From the NCBI GenBank assembly GCA_011523045.1, contig WTHR01000192.1, positions 1-42,749 on the forward strand: a stretch of DNA of 42,749 nucleotides. Direction: 5' to 3'. A model generated the notes under the pieces. The model was not told the DNA's origin. It saw only the letters and a list, made by a program, of their open reading frames with translations, and searched no databases. This DNA is from Gammaproteobacteria bacterium. GTDB lineage: Bacteria > Pseudomonadota > Gammaproteobacteria > Arenicellales > UBA868. Below are positions 1 to 9,988 of this stretch, piece after piece (position 1 is the first letter of the stretch; every line of letters begins with the position of its first letter). The translations under genes were made by a program, and so were the position numbers.

Positions 1-3000
1 CGGCAAGACCCTGAAACGCGTCAAGATGCTGTCGCCCGGCCTTAAGATCAGACATCGTCACATCCACCGGTCGGAAGCCGGCGCGGTCAAACGCAGCGGC
101 CATCTCCATATGGCCGTTGACACCCTGCTCGCGCAGAATCGCCACACGCGGGCGAGTCCCGCCCAAAATGGCCTGGGTGGCAGGATTGACTGCCGGATCA
201 AAAGTCAGTTTGTCACTGAGACCAGGATCCGATAAATCAGTCAAACGGTCATATTCCTGAACCGTGCACTCAGGGTTATCCCTAAGAGTCTGCATGCGGA
301 AAGTGAGTTCCGACCAGATTCGGTGGAGCGAAGAGCGGCTCGACTCCAGCAGGACGTCAGTGTCGCTGGCAATACGGATCGAATCACCGCCCGCCAAGAC
401 TGTTCCCAACGGTTGAACCCATGAGCCAAGCCCCTCCTCATCAAAAATCTGAACCACGCGATCCAGTTCGTTTTTGCTGACCTGAATCACGGCGCCCGGT
501 TCCTCGCAGAACAGGTAAGCGAGCGGGTCCTGTGCTTTTCCGATGTCAATATCGAGCGAACAACGGCTGGCGAAAGCCATTTCCATCAGGGTGACAATCA
601 AGCCGCCATCGGACCGATCGTGATAAGCCAGGACCAAGTCATTGGCCAATAATCGTCTTGTTGCTGCAAAAAATCCGCACAGATCCTCCGGGTGATCCAG
701 ATCTGGCACCTCGTTGCCTACCTGCCCATAAACCTGTGCGAAGGCAGAGCCTCCAAGCCGCTGTTTGCCTCGTGCCAAATCTATCCCAAGGAGCACCGAC
801 TCACCCGAGACATTCAGCACAGGCGTCACAGAGCGGCGCACATCCGCCACGGGCGCAAATGCGGTCACGATAAGGGACAGGGGCGAGGAAACGCTGAAAC
901 TGTCTTCGTTCTCACTCCAGCGGCTGGACATGGACATGGAGTCCTTTCCCACCGGGATCGAAATTCCGAGCGCTGGGCAAAGCTCAAGCGCAACGGCCTC
1001 AACGGTCTTAAAGAGATCCGCATCCTGCCCGGCCTCACCTGCCGCCGCCATCCAGTTGGCACAAAGATGTATGTCCGACAGCTCGCTAATCCCCGCACAG
1101 GCGATGTTGGTGATCGCCTCCGCAACCGCCATACGGCCACTGGCAGGTGCATTGATGAGCGCAAGCGGTGTCCGCTCGCCCATCGAGATCGCCTCCCCGG
1201 TATGGCTATCAAAACCCGCTGTCGTGATACCGGCATCGGCCACGGGTACCTGCCAAGGCCCAACCATCTGATCGCGCACCACCTGACCACCCACACTTCT
1301 GTCGCCAATCGTCACCAGAAAGGTCTTGTCGGCGACGGCCGGCAAGCGCAGCACCCGATCCAGCGCTTCATTGACTGTGATACCGTCCAGATCGATATCA
1401 GGATAGGCACGAGAGCGGCTGAGCCCTTCCCGATGCATCCGCGGGGCATTGCCAAAGAGTAAGGACATGGGAAGATCCACCGGTACTGGATCAACAGTCT
1501 CGTCCTGTTTCGGCTCAACCGCCGTCTCAGAGGAAGCAAGATGCAGCAGCGCTTCCGAACAGGCCTCTCCGACGACGCTGAAGAGACACCGTTCCCGCTC
1601 GCAGAGTGCTTGAAACGCCTCGAGTTTTTCCGGCGCCACGGCCAGGACATAGCGCTCCTGCGCCTCGTTGCACCACAACTGCATGGGAGAGAGCCCGGGT
1701 TCATCAGAGGGGATAGCGTTGACGTCAAATCGCGCGCCAAGGCCTGCATCGTGAACAAGTTCCGGGAGCGCATTAGATAGCCCGCCCGCGCCCACGTCAT
1801 GGATTGAGATGATCGGGTTTTCAGAGCCCAGCGCGATACAGCGGTCAATAACCTCCTGGCAACGCCTCTGCATCTCGGCATTACCCCTTTGCACGGAGGC
1901 AAAGTCCAATGCTTCGTCGCTTTTGCCGGAATCCACACTGGAAGCCGCACCACCCCCGAGCCCAATCAGCATCGCCGGACCCCCCAGTACGATCAGCTTG
2001 GCCCCCGGGGGAATCGCTTGCTTGTGCACATGACAGTCGCGGATGTTGCCAAGCCCGCCGGCGATCATGATTGGCTTGTGATAGCCGTGCCGCCGGGCAG
2101 GGTCTCCCTCATCCGTTGCCACCTCCAGGGTGCGGAAGTACCCCGCAACATTCGGCCGGCCGAACTCATTGTTGAAGGATGCGGCCCCGATAGGCCCTTC
2201 GAGCATGATCTGCAGCGGTGGCGCAATGCGGGACGGGCTTTGTTGCGGGAGCTCCCAGGGCATTTGCGCATCCGGCAAACGCAGGTCGGAGACCGAAAAC
2301 CCGGTGACCCCGACTTTGGGCTTGCCGCCACGGCCCGTTGCCCCTTCATCCCGAATCTCACCCCCCGAACCGGTCGCTGCGCCAGGAAACGGAGAAATCG
2401 CCGTGGGGTGATTATGGGTTTCAACCTTTGCCACCAGATGCAGCGGTTCAGCGATCTGGCGGTATTCGCCGTCAGAAGAATCCGGCAAAAACCAGGACGC
2501 GGGGTAACCCGTCAGTACCGCTGCGTTATCACTATAGGCGCTTAATGTTTTTTGGCCATGCCGGGCATGTGTCGTTCGCACCATCTCGAAAAGTGAGGCA
2601 TCCTGACCTGCCCCATCCAGCGTCCACTTCGCATTGAAGATCTTGTGCCGGCAATGTTCTGAATTGACCTGCGCAAACATCATTAACTCAGCATCGGTCG
2701 GATTGCGACCCATCCGGACATAAGCCTCAGTGAGGTACTCACACTCCTGGCGTGTCAGCGCAAAGCCTTCCCGGTTATTTGCGGTCTCAAGCGCTTCCAA
2801 TCCGCCAGCTAGAACATCCACAACCTCAAGGGGGGCGGCGTTCTGTCGCGTGAACACCTGGTGCAATTCCTGCGCATTCTTTACGACGGATTCCGTCATT
2901 GGATCATGGAGTAACGGAAGCAATGCGCTCAGGGAGGGTTCCCGATCATCCGGACCTTCAATTTGCCAGACAATACCGCGCTCAATTCTTAGAACCGAAG

Positions 3001-3301
3001 CCAGGCCGCAGTGTCGGGCAATGTCAGTCGCTTTGGTGGACCAGGGAGATCGGGTCCCGTAACGGGGAACCACCCGAATCGGGTCACCGGAAAACACAAG
3101 CTCTTGCGTACTTTCCAAAGAGGCGTCAAGCAGATTTTCGAGAATCTGAACCTCTTCAGCATCCAGCGTGCGAACGCTGTCAACGAGATAAAAAAACCGG
3201 GCCGAGCACGCGCGCAGCCCGATTTGCCGATCCGCCACGCGGGCCGCAAACTTTTCAAGGTTGAAGGGCGTAAGAGCGGACCCGCCGCCCAGTATCAGCA
3301 C
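1..3301 (-). CDS. purL: Phosphoribosylformylglycinamidine synthase (FGAM synthase), 3' end truncated by the window edge
   Basis: The minus frame starting at GTG 3301 (VLILGGGSALTPFNLEKFAARV..., GAGG upstream) stays in the same frame as the PurL glutaminase segment at the window edge (RVAILREQGVNGHMEMAAAFDRAGFRPVDVTMSDL). Recognisable PurL blocks include MMFAQVNSEHCRHKIFNA, AKVETHNHPTAISPFPGAATGSGGEIRDEGATGRG and GKDSMSMS. It is absent from the ORF track because it runs off the window. Confidence 0.95.
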   Translation of the reverse strand, partial: MLILGGGSALTPFNLEKFAARVADRQIGLRACSARFFYLVDSVRTLDAEEVQILENLLDASLESTQELVFSGDPIRVVPRYGTRSPWSTKATDIARHCGLASVLRIERGIVWQIEGPDDREPSLSALLPLLHDPMTESVVKNAQELHQVFTRQNAAPLEVVDVLAGGLEALETANNREGFALTRQECEYLTEAYVRMGRNPTDAELMMFAQVNSEHCRHKIFNAKWTLDGAGQDASLFEMVRTTHARHGQKTLSAYSDNAAVLTGYPASWFLPDSSDGEYRQIAEPLHLVAKVETHNHPTAISPFPGAATGSGGEIRDEGATGRGGKPKVGVTGFSVSDLRLPDAQMPWELPQQSPSRIAPPLQIMLEGPIGAASFNNEFGRPNVAGYFRTLEVATDEGDPARRHGYHKPIMIAGGLGNIRDCHVHKQAIPPGAKLIVLGGPAMLIGLGGGAASSVDSGKSDEALDFASVQRGNAEMQRRCQEVIDRCIALGSENPIISIHDVGAGGLSNALPELVHDAGLGARFDVNAIPSDEPGLSPMQLWCNEAQERYVLAVAPEKLEAFQALCERERCLFSVVGEACSEALLHLASSETAVEPKQDETVDPVPVDLPMSLLFGNAPRMHREGLSRSRAYPDIDLDGITVNEALDRVLRLPAVADKTFLVTIGDRSVGGQVVRDQMVGPWQVPVADAGITTAGFDSHTGEAISMGERTPLALINAPASGRMAVAEAITNIACAGISELSDIHLCANWMAAAGEAGQDADLFKTVEAVALELCPALGISIPVGKDSMSMSSRWSENEDSFSVSSPLSLIVTAFAPVADVRRSVTPVLNVSGESVLLGIDLARGKQRLGGSAFAQVYGQVGNEVPDLDHPEDLCGFFAATRRLLANDLVLAYHDRSDGGLIVTLMEMAFASRCSLDIDIGKAQDPLAYLFCEEPGAVIQVSKNELDRVVQIFDEEGLGSWVQPLGTVLAGGDSIRIASDTDVLLESSRSSLHRIWSELTFRMQTLRDNPECTVQEYDRLTDLSDPGLSDKLTFDPAVNPATQAILGGTRPRVAILREQGVNGHMEMAAAFDRAGFRPVDVTMSDLKAGRQHLDAFQGLA

Positions 3302-3322
3302 GGCGGAGCCTCAGGCAAGCAG

Positions 3323-4051
3323 TCAGCCCGCAATGGTTGCCTCAAGATCGACACCGAGTCTCAGAGCCACCTCTTCATAGGCCTCCACGACACCACCGAG
3401 CCCCTGACGGAATCGATCTTTATCGAGTTTCTTGCGGGTATCGGCATCCCAAAGGCGGCACCCATCGGGCGTAAACTCGTCTCCGAGCAGCAGTTCACCG
3501 TCAAAACGGCCGAACTCCAGTTTGAAGTCCACCAGAATCATACCTCCGTCGGCAAAAAGCTTCCTCAGAATCTCATTGACTCGGAAGGTCTGGGCTTTCA
3601 TCGACTCGACTTCGACCGAACTCGCCCAGCCAAAAGACGCGATGTGGTACTCATTGATCATGGGATCGTGCAGTTCGTCATTCTTCAGAAAGAACTCAAA
3701 AGTCGGCGGCTGAAGGTCCAGGCCCTCTTCTACCCCCAGACGACGGCACAAAGAACCCGTCGCGACATTACGAACAACACATTCGGCCGGAATCATATCA
3801 AGACGCTTGACCCGGGATTCATTGTCGCTGAGTAGTGCGTCAAAATGCGTGGCAACCCCCTCGGCCTCCAAGTGCTCCATGATGAAGGCGTTAAAGCGGT
3901 TGTTGATCATCCCCTTGCGGTCGAGTTGATCGACCTTCTGCCCGTCAAACGCCGAAGTGTCATCCCTGAACTCCAGGACAAGCCGAGCAGGATCCTCGGT
4001 CAGGAAGACGGACTTGGCTTTGCCTGAATAAAGCTCTTCACCTCTTTGCAC
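3323..4051 (-). CDS. purC: Phosphoribosylaminoimidazole-succinocarboxamide synthase (SAICAR synthase)
   Basis: ORF 3323..4126 with a likely GTG start at 4051 ([37 protein letters not shown]...); the full-length ORF would overlap dapA. Motifs [42 protein letters not shown] and [11 protein letters not shown]. Confidence 0.96.
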   Translation of the reverse strand: MQRGEELYSGKAKSVFLTEDPARLVLEFRDDTSAFDGQKVDQLDRKGMINNRFNAFIMEHLEAEGVATHFDALLSDNESRVKRLDMIPAECVVRNVATGSLCRRLGVEEGLDLQPPTFEFFLKNDELHDPMINEYHIASFGWASSVEVESMKAQTFRVNEILRKLFADGGMILVDFKLEFGRFDGELLLGDEFTPDGCRLWDADTRKKLDKDRFRQGLGGVVEAYEEVALRLGVDLEATIAG

Positions 4052-4077
4052 AGCGGTTGATCCTGGTTGAAATGTCT

Positions 4078-4953
4078 TTACAGGACGCCAGCACCGGACA
4101 TCGCTGAGCGGACCTCGTCGTGACACTGCGAAGACAGAGGAAGCAGCGGCAAACGAATGCCCTCACCCATGAGCCCTTGTTGCGCAACCGCCCATTTTGC
4201 CGGGATCGGGTTGGATTCCACAAACATGGCTTTATGCAACTCTGCCAGTTGGTTATTGAGCGCCCGCGCCGAATCAGCGTCCCCAGCGATCGCCGCCTGA
4301 CACATCCGGTGCATCAGGTTGGGGGCGGCATTCGCGGTCACCGAAATGGTGCCCTTGCCGCCTGCAATCATTAATTCGCAAGCCGTTCCGTCTTCTCCGG
4401 AATAGATCAGAAAATCCTGCGGCGCCCGGCTGATCAGATCCCTGCCGCGATCAAGGTCATTGGTCGCGTCCTTGATTGCGACAATATTGTCAATCTCGGC
4501 AAGACGCAAAGTCGTGTCGTTTTGCATATCCACACCGGTACGTCCCGGCACGTTATACAGAATCTGCGGAATAGAGACCGCATCGGCAATCGCCTTGAAA
4601 TGCTGATAGAGACCTTCCTGGGGAGGCTTGTTGTAGTACGGCACCACAAGAAGGCAAGCATCGACACCCGCTTCAGCGGCATGGCGGGTCAATGAGATGG
4701 CTTCGGCTGTCGAATTGGCCCCCGTCCCCCCGATCACGGGAATGCGTCCAGCTGCCGCTTTTACTGTCCTCGCGATCACCTCGCCATGTTCATCATGGTT
4801 CAGCGTAGCGGACTCCCCTGTAGTTCCTACGGAGACAATGGCATCAGTGCCTTCTGCAACGTGGTGATTAACCAAACCCTCCAACGCGCTCCAGTCAACA
4901 CTGCCATCATCGTGCATCGGGGTGACCATCGCCACCATACTGCCTGTGAACAT
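4078..4953 (-). CDS. dapA: 4-hydroxy-tetrahydrodipicolinate synthase
   Basis: [21 protein letters not shown]..., [62 protein letters not shown]. Confidence 0.96.
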   Translation of the reverse strand: MFTGSMVAMVTPMHDDGSVDWSALEGLVNHHVAEGTDAIVSVGTTGESATLNHDEHGEVIARTVKAAAGRIPVIGGTGANSTAEAISLTRHAAEAGVDACLLVVPYYNKPPQEGLYQHFKAIADAVSIPQILYNVPGRTGVDMQNDTTLRLAEIDNIVAIKDATNDLDRGRDLISRAPQDFLIYSGEDGTACELMIAGGKGTISVTANAAPNLMHRMCQAAIAGDADSARALNNQLAELHKAMFVESNPIPAKWAVAQQGLMGEGIRLPLLPLSSQCHDEVRSAMSGAGVL

Positions 4954-5064
4954 GTGGGAACTCCTCAAATTTGACCTTCGGAAGGTTGGAACGAAGCCGC
5001 TCGGCAACACCCGGATGGTACTTTGCGCTCATTCACAGCACAAGACATCCTTAAGACAATTCTC

Positions 5065-5943
5065 CTACAGATCAAGATTCCAGAGAAGTTGATCGTGCCT
5101 GATCTCAGCCTGCGCGCCGATCGCAAGCGGCAGGTTAGGCGTCACGTGACCGAAGTCACGCGAGGAAAAAACCGGGCACGGCGTCCTGGCCGCCAACTCG
5201 GTGACGGCCCATGAGTCTGCCTCTGTCATGGAACCCATCTCCGTAAACCTGCCGAATACTACAGCACTCACCCCCTTTAAGAGGCCGCTATCCAGCCACT
5301 GACGCCAATATCGCAGCAGTCGGGGTGCGCTTTCTCCGGTGTCCTCAAAAAAGAGGATATGTCCGGAGAGGTCCGAAGGCAGATTAGGGGTCCCCACCAA
5401 ATTGCTCAGCACGCTGAGGCAACCTCCAAAGAGACGCCCCTGGCATTTCAGTTCCGGTGTGTTCGAGACCGGCGCCAGATCGATGCTCCCTGTCCAGGGT
5501 CGGTCTGAGCGCAATAGATCCAGAAGCGCCCTAACATCTTCTCCACCCTGCCACAATGAAGACCCCGGCATGGGGGCATGCAAAGACGGCCATTTCAGTC
5601 GAGCGTATAGCGCGCTTTGCAGCGCACTGATATCAGAAAACCCTATCAGAACCCTCGGAACCTCCTTCGTCAGCGCATCCCAATCAAGACGGCTCAAAAG
5701 CTCGCTGGCACCGTAACCCCCTCGGGCACTGAGGAGATAACGGCTGTTACTGTCTAAAGCCGATTGCAGCGCACCGAGACGAATTTCGATACCCTGTATT
5801 TCCAGGCGTGTCTTCGCATCTGCCGAACAAGGGGTGTAATCCACTTCAAACCCCTGTTGCCGAATCGCCCTGAGATTCCGATCCAGTACATCACTCTCTG
5901 GCGGGCCAGAGGGTTCGAGGACATGGATCAGATTGTTGTCCAT
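5065..5943 (-). CDS. ldcA: LD-carboxypeptidase (peptidase S66 family, muramoyltetrapeptide carboxypeptidase)
   Basis: ORF 292 aa with YLLSARGGYGASELLSRLDW, LIGFSDISALQSALYARLKWPSLHAPMPGS and a C-terminal TPCPVFSSRDFGHVTPNLPLAIGAQAEI, typical of S66 LD-carboxypeptidases. Confidence 0.87.
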   Translation of the reverse strand: MDNNLIHVLEPSGPPESDVLDRNLRAIRQQGFEVDYTPCSADAKTRLEIQGIEIRLGALQSALDSNSRYLLSARGGYGASELLSRLDWDALTKEVPRVLIGFSDISALQSALYARLKWPSLHAPMPGSSLWQGGEDVRALLDLLRSDRPWTGSIDLAPVSNTPELKCQGRLFGGCLSVLSNLVGTPNLPSDLSGHILFFEDTGESAPRLLRYWRQWLDSGLLKGVSAVVFGRFTEMGSMTEADSWAVTELAARTPCPVFSSRDFGHVTPNLPLAIGAQAEIRHDQLLWNLDL

Positions 5944-5976
5944 CTCTTTAATCAGCGGGCCCCATAGCCGGCTGGC

Positions 5977-8682
5977 TCAATTTTCCAGCAGGGTCTTTAG
6001 CGGGCCGTCGCGTTCCATGAGTTCCTGGGTGCGACCCCGCTCGAGAATTCTTCCAGACTCCATCACCACGACTTCTTCAAAATGCTCGACCGAACTCGCG
6101 CTCTCAAGCGCCCAGATGATTCCCCGGCCGCGCATATGCTCGCGGATCCCCTTGATGAGACTGCCTCGGACATTGAAATCAAACGGTGCCAGCGCTTCAT
6201 CGACCACGAGCAAATCGGGATGCTTCATGAGGGCTCTTGCAAATCCGAGTTTTTGCCGTTGAATACTGCTGAGTTTCCCGCCAGACGTCCCGACTTCTGC
6301 ATGCAGTCCCAATTCCATCACATAGGCTCGTAAATCCACCGCATCAATCACTTCGTCGATGCTCTTGCGTATCTTGCTCCGCAAGGCCGGCTTGCCAAAC
6401 GGCAGCGCCCCAAACAGCACATTGGACTCAACATCCAGCCCCGGGTTAAGAGATGCCGGGTCGAGAAAATCTACCGAATCGTTCGTGTCACCCAATTTTT
6501 CCCGAAGCAGTCCACGGACCTTGAGCAGCTTGGCCTGCAGGGAATCGTCGACAATGCCCAACCGGTGTTGCGCCGGAACCAGGCGGTAAACAAAGGACCT
6601 GAGAACCTCCTGATCGGATTCGGGCAAGGACTGCGGCGACTGATCTTCGGTCGCAGACAGTCTTCTTAGGATCTCTTCGAGAACCGGAAGATCGTCTCCA
6701 CTGATCAGGCTGAAGCGCTCAAAAAGGTCGCTGTCCGGACTGACTCCTTCAAACACTTCGGTCATTGTCTGGGCGACCTTCACCCCCAAATGCAGGAATT
6801 CGTCAAACAGCCCAGCCTCTCGCAACAGGTCAGTAACCAGAGGATTGGAGGGCAACAGCTCCGGCGCGAACTCAGCAGCCAGCGGATAACCGAAGAGAAT
6901 ATTCTGCGAGACTGAAATATTGACGTTGTAGGTATTGGGATCAAATGTGGTGACATCGAGGCCCTTATCCTGAAACTGTCTGCGCGCCTCGAGAATCTTT
7001 GACTCGGTCTGCGGATCGATCTGTGCATCAGCAATGCGAGTCGCAAGACCCATCTGATAGACGTCTTCTCCAAGGTCTGCCACTTCGAGGACCTCTCTTG
7101 CCCGCTCACGCAGCCCTTTTATATCCTGAACCCCCACAGCCGTCAGATCCAGCCAGTCCGCACCCGCATCGTCGGTGCTGTTTCCCGAGGCGATTGATTC
7201 GTGAATCCGGTGTTTCTCATCAGAGCTTGCATCTCCTTTTTGATTCACAGGGGAATTAAAAAGCCCGTAATACAAGTTATGGGCAACGGTTCCGGTGAAA
7301 ATGTACGGCGCGGACCCAACCCAACCGACTCTTCTCCCGGCAACCGCCTCGGGCGCTTCCGCCCAGTCGAGATGACCGACCTCAATCTTGCCGGAGGTCG
7401 GCCAGAGCAGTCTCGCCGCCAGCGCCGACACATCACTCTTGCCGGAACCTGCCCCGCCGACAATGGCGACATGGGTATCCAACGGCACTGAGAAGGTCGT
7501 GTTGCTGACGGTCGTTGTCTCGTCGGCTACATAACTGACGCCTTGCGCCTTGAGTTCCCCTGACAGGGGCTCGACTTCCTCAGGCGCTTCAAGCAGAGAC
7601 TTTCGGATCATGTTTTCAGGCTCAAACTGCTCTGCCACCTGGAGATACTTGACCCGCGTATCTTCAAACACCTGATAGAACTTCAGCAGTTCTTTCCACG
7701 GCGGACCGATATCCTTGTACGCAGCCAGCACCGCGACTAAAGCACCGAGCGAGACTTCTCCCTTGATGACCAGGTAGCCGCCAATGGAGAAAAAGAAAAA
7801 CGGCGTCACCTGGGCCAGGAAATTATTGAGGAACTTGATGAAAAACTTCCTGCGATAGATCTCCTCACGAATACCAAAGATCCGTCCCAGATGGCCGGAA
7901 GTCCGGGCCTGCTCAAAACGTCCGCTGTCGTTGGCATGAATATCGGAAGCGCCCTGCACGGTTTCCCCGATATGCGTGGCCAACACTCTCACTGTCTTGA
8001 CACGTTCCTTGGAGAGTGCGTTCACCTTCGCCTGCAGCTTTGGGATGAGGTACATCTGGGGTGGATAGAGCGCAATAGACGCCAATCCGAGCCAGACATC
8101 CTGCTGGAAAATGAAAGAGAGGTAAGTGAGCAGCAAAGCGCCCTGAAACGCCGGAGCGGCAATCGCGTCCCCAATCAATCCCCCAAGCGGCTCAGTTTCC
8201 GCCGTGATCATGGGGATGATTTCAGCAGGCGGCGTTCGGCGAATCTTGGCTGAAGGAAAACGCAGGATGCGTGCGTACAGATCAAACCGGAAGCGGCGCA
8301 GCATGCGCTCCCCCAGGATGCCCTTGTAAACATTCAGGTAATACTTCAACCCTCCCGAGGCCACCACAGCTACGAGAAACCCGACCGAAAGCAGCATCAG
8401 GAAAGCGACTTGGGTGACTTCGAAGCCAAGGATCATCTCCGGCAAGTTCTCGCCGCCGATCGCCTGATTGATGATCCTTTTGGGGATGTCCAGAGAAATA
8501 TAGACAAGCGGCATGGTCAAGGCCGTCAACAACAGCAGAAACAGCTGACCGCGGAGGGTATGCCGCAGGACATAACGATAGATCGACTTGTCTATCCGGG
8601 GATAATCGGCATCATCCCCCTCAATTGAAGCCGTGGACTGAGCTTTTTTGGGATCGGTCATGGTGGTGGTTTGCGCTGGCAA
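5977..8682 (-). CDS. ABC transporter permease/ATP-binding fusion (exporter-like) with an NBD containing a large insertion
   Basis: ORF 901 aa. N-terminal transmembrane segments, Walker A GGAGSGKS (aa ~409-416), Walker B LLVVDEALAPFD, degenerate signature SGGKLSSIQRQKLGFARAL (aa ~800). The start may be M8 (MTDPKK, 8661). Confidence 0.9.
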   Translation of the reverse strand: MPAQTTTMTDPKKAQSTASIEGDDADYPRIDKSIYRYVLRHTLRGQLFLLLLTALTMPLVYISLDIPKRIINQAIGGENLPEMILGFEVTQVAFLMLLSVGFLVAVVASGGLKYYLNVYKGILGERMLRRFRFDLYARILRFPSAKIRRTPPAEIIPMITAETEPLGGLIGDAIAAPAFQGALLLTYLSFIFQQDVWLGLASIALYPPQMYLIPKLQAKVNALSKERVKTVRVLATHIGETVQGASDIHANDSGRFEQARTSGHLGRIFGIREEIYRRKFFIKFLNNFLAQVTPFFFFSIGGYLVIKGEVSLGALVAVLAAYKDIGPPWKELLKFYQVFEDTRVKYLQVAEQFEPENMIRKSLLEAPEEVEPLSGELKAQGVSYVADETTTVSNTTFSVPLDTHVAIVGGAGSGKSDVSALAARLLWPTSGKIEVGHLDWAEAPEAVAGRRVGWVGSAPYIFTGTVAHNLYYGLFNSPVNQKGDASSDEKHRIHESIASGNSTDDAGADWLDLTAVGVQDIKGLRERAREVLEVADLGEDVYQMGLATRIADAQIDPQTESKILEARRQFQDKGLDVTTFDPNTYNVNISVSQNILFGYPLAAEFAPELLPSNPLVTDLLREAGLFDEFLHLGVKVAQTMTEVFEGVSPDSDLFERFSLISGDDLPVLEEILRRLSATEDQSPQSLPESDQEVLRSFVYRLVPAQHRLGIVDDSLQAKLLKVRGLLREKLGDTNDSVDFLDPASLNPGLDVESNVLFGALPFGKPALRSKIRKSIDEVIDAVDLRAYVMELGLHAEVGTSGGKLSSIQRQKLGFARALMKHPDLLVVDEALAPFDFNVRGSLIKGIREHMRGRGIIWALESASSVEHFEEVVVMESGRILERGRTQELMERDGPLKTLLEN

Positions 8683-8755
8683 CCGCCCTCTTATAGCATA
8701 CCCCTGCTTCTTGTCGAGTCTGTTCTAGGACTCCACGCGACCCGGATCCCAACCT

Positions 8756-9988
8756 ATGCCTGTTGCAGTCGTACTCAAAGGCTATCCGCGACTGTCGGAG
8801 ACCTTCATTGCGCAGGAACTTCACAGCCTCGAGAAGGCCGGCGTAGACCTTGAAATTGTCTCGCTTCGTCACCCAACGGATCCCACCACGCACCCGATTC
8901 ATCGTGACATAAAGGCGCCAGTGCTCTACCTGCCGGAATATCTCCACCGGGAGCCGCTGCGCGTCATTAGGGGATGGCGCGCTGCCCGCAAACGTCCAGG
9001 TTATCGTGCTGCCCGGGCTCTGTGGATTAGGGATCTGAAACGGGATCTGTCGATCAATCGTATTCGGCGCTTTGGCCAGGCCCTGGTATTGGCGACAGAG
9101 GCTCGATCATCCACCTCCCTGATGTATGCCCACTTCCTGCATACCCCAGCATCCGTCACCCGCTACGCGGCAACCGTTCGCGACATACCGTGGTCTTTTT
9201 CTGCTCACGCGAAGGACATCTGGACAACGCCGGATTGGGAAAAGCACGAAAAACTTGCCGACTGCGCTTGGGGGGTGACCTGTACCCAGACCGGGTTTTC
9301 ACACCTCAAACAACTTGCCTCGGCTGGGGTCCGACTCAGATTGCTCTATCACGGTCTGGATACCAAGCGGTTTTCTGACCCGGGACCTCGGCACAGTCAG
9401 TCAAACGGTGTCACCGCACAACGAGAGGTTAATCTCCTCAGCGTCGGACGCGCGGTTCCGAAAAAAGGTTTTGACGTACTGCTTGCTGCTCTGGCATCGC
9501 TCCCGGCCGAGTTTCACTGGCACTGGCAGCATGTCGGAGGCGGCGACAAACTGCCGGCGCTGCAACGCGCTGCCGCTGACCTCGGTCTCGAGAAGCGGAT
9601 CTCCTGGCTTGGGCCACAGCCACAGCAGGCAGTCTTGTCTCTCTATCGGGAAAGCGATGTCTTTATATTGCCCAGCCGCATTGCCACCGGAGGTGATCGT
9701 GACGGTTTGCCCAATGTCCTGATGGAGGCGGCAAGCCAGGGTCTTGCTATCATCACAAGCGACCTCCCCGGCATTGCTGAGTTCATCACCCCGGATAAAC
9801 ACGGTGTTTTGGTTTCTCCTGATGACGCAGAGGCGCTCTCCGATGCGATCCACCGCATCGGCACCCACCCGGAGTTAAGAGCGGCCCTCGGTACTGCCGC
9901 AAAAGCCCGGGTGATCCAGGAGTTTGATCATCGGGACAATATCCAGCCACTCATTTCTCTAATCGAAGATGTGGCAGGCGCCGACTGA
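8756..9988 (+). CDS. Glycosyltransferase family 4-like (GT-B)
   Basis: ORF 410 aa: MPVAVVLKGYPRLSETFIAQELHSLEKAG..., VGRAVPKKGFDVLLAALASL, LPSRIATGGDRDGLPNVLMEAASQGLAIITSDLPGIAEFI. Confidence 0.9.
   Translation: MPVAVVLKGYPRLSETFIAQELHSLEKAGVDLEIVSLRHPTDPTTHPIHRDIKAPVLYLPEYLHREPLRVIRGWRAARKRPGYRAARALWIRDLKRDLSINRIRRFGQALVLATEARSSTSLMYAHFLHTPASVTRYAATVRDIPWSFSAHAKDIWTTPDWEKHEKLADCAWGVTCTQTGFSHLKQLASAGVRLRLLYHGLDTKRFSDPGPRHSQSNGVTAQREVNLLSVGRAVPKKGFDVLLAALASLPAEFHWHWQHVGGGDKLPALQRAAADLGLEKRISWLGPQPQQAVLSLYRESDVFILPSRIATGGDRDGLPNVLMEAASQGLAIITSDLPGIAEFITPDKHGVLVSPDDAEALSDAIHRIGTHPELRAALGTAAKARVIQEFDHRDNIQPLISLIEDVAGAD

Noticed and set aside
692-1462. 256-aa plus-strand ORF (and overlapping 765..1271, 865..1308, 1312..1965)
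   Set aside because: Antisense or out-of-frame to purL; the translations are rich in R/H/P/S with no recognisable domain, so they are GC-biased shadow ORFs.
3011-3835. 274-aa plus-strand ORF antisense to purL/purC
   Set aside because: Fully opposite strongly supported purL and purC coding sequence and no domain recognised.
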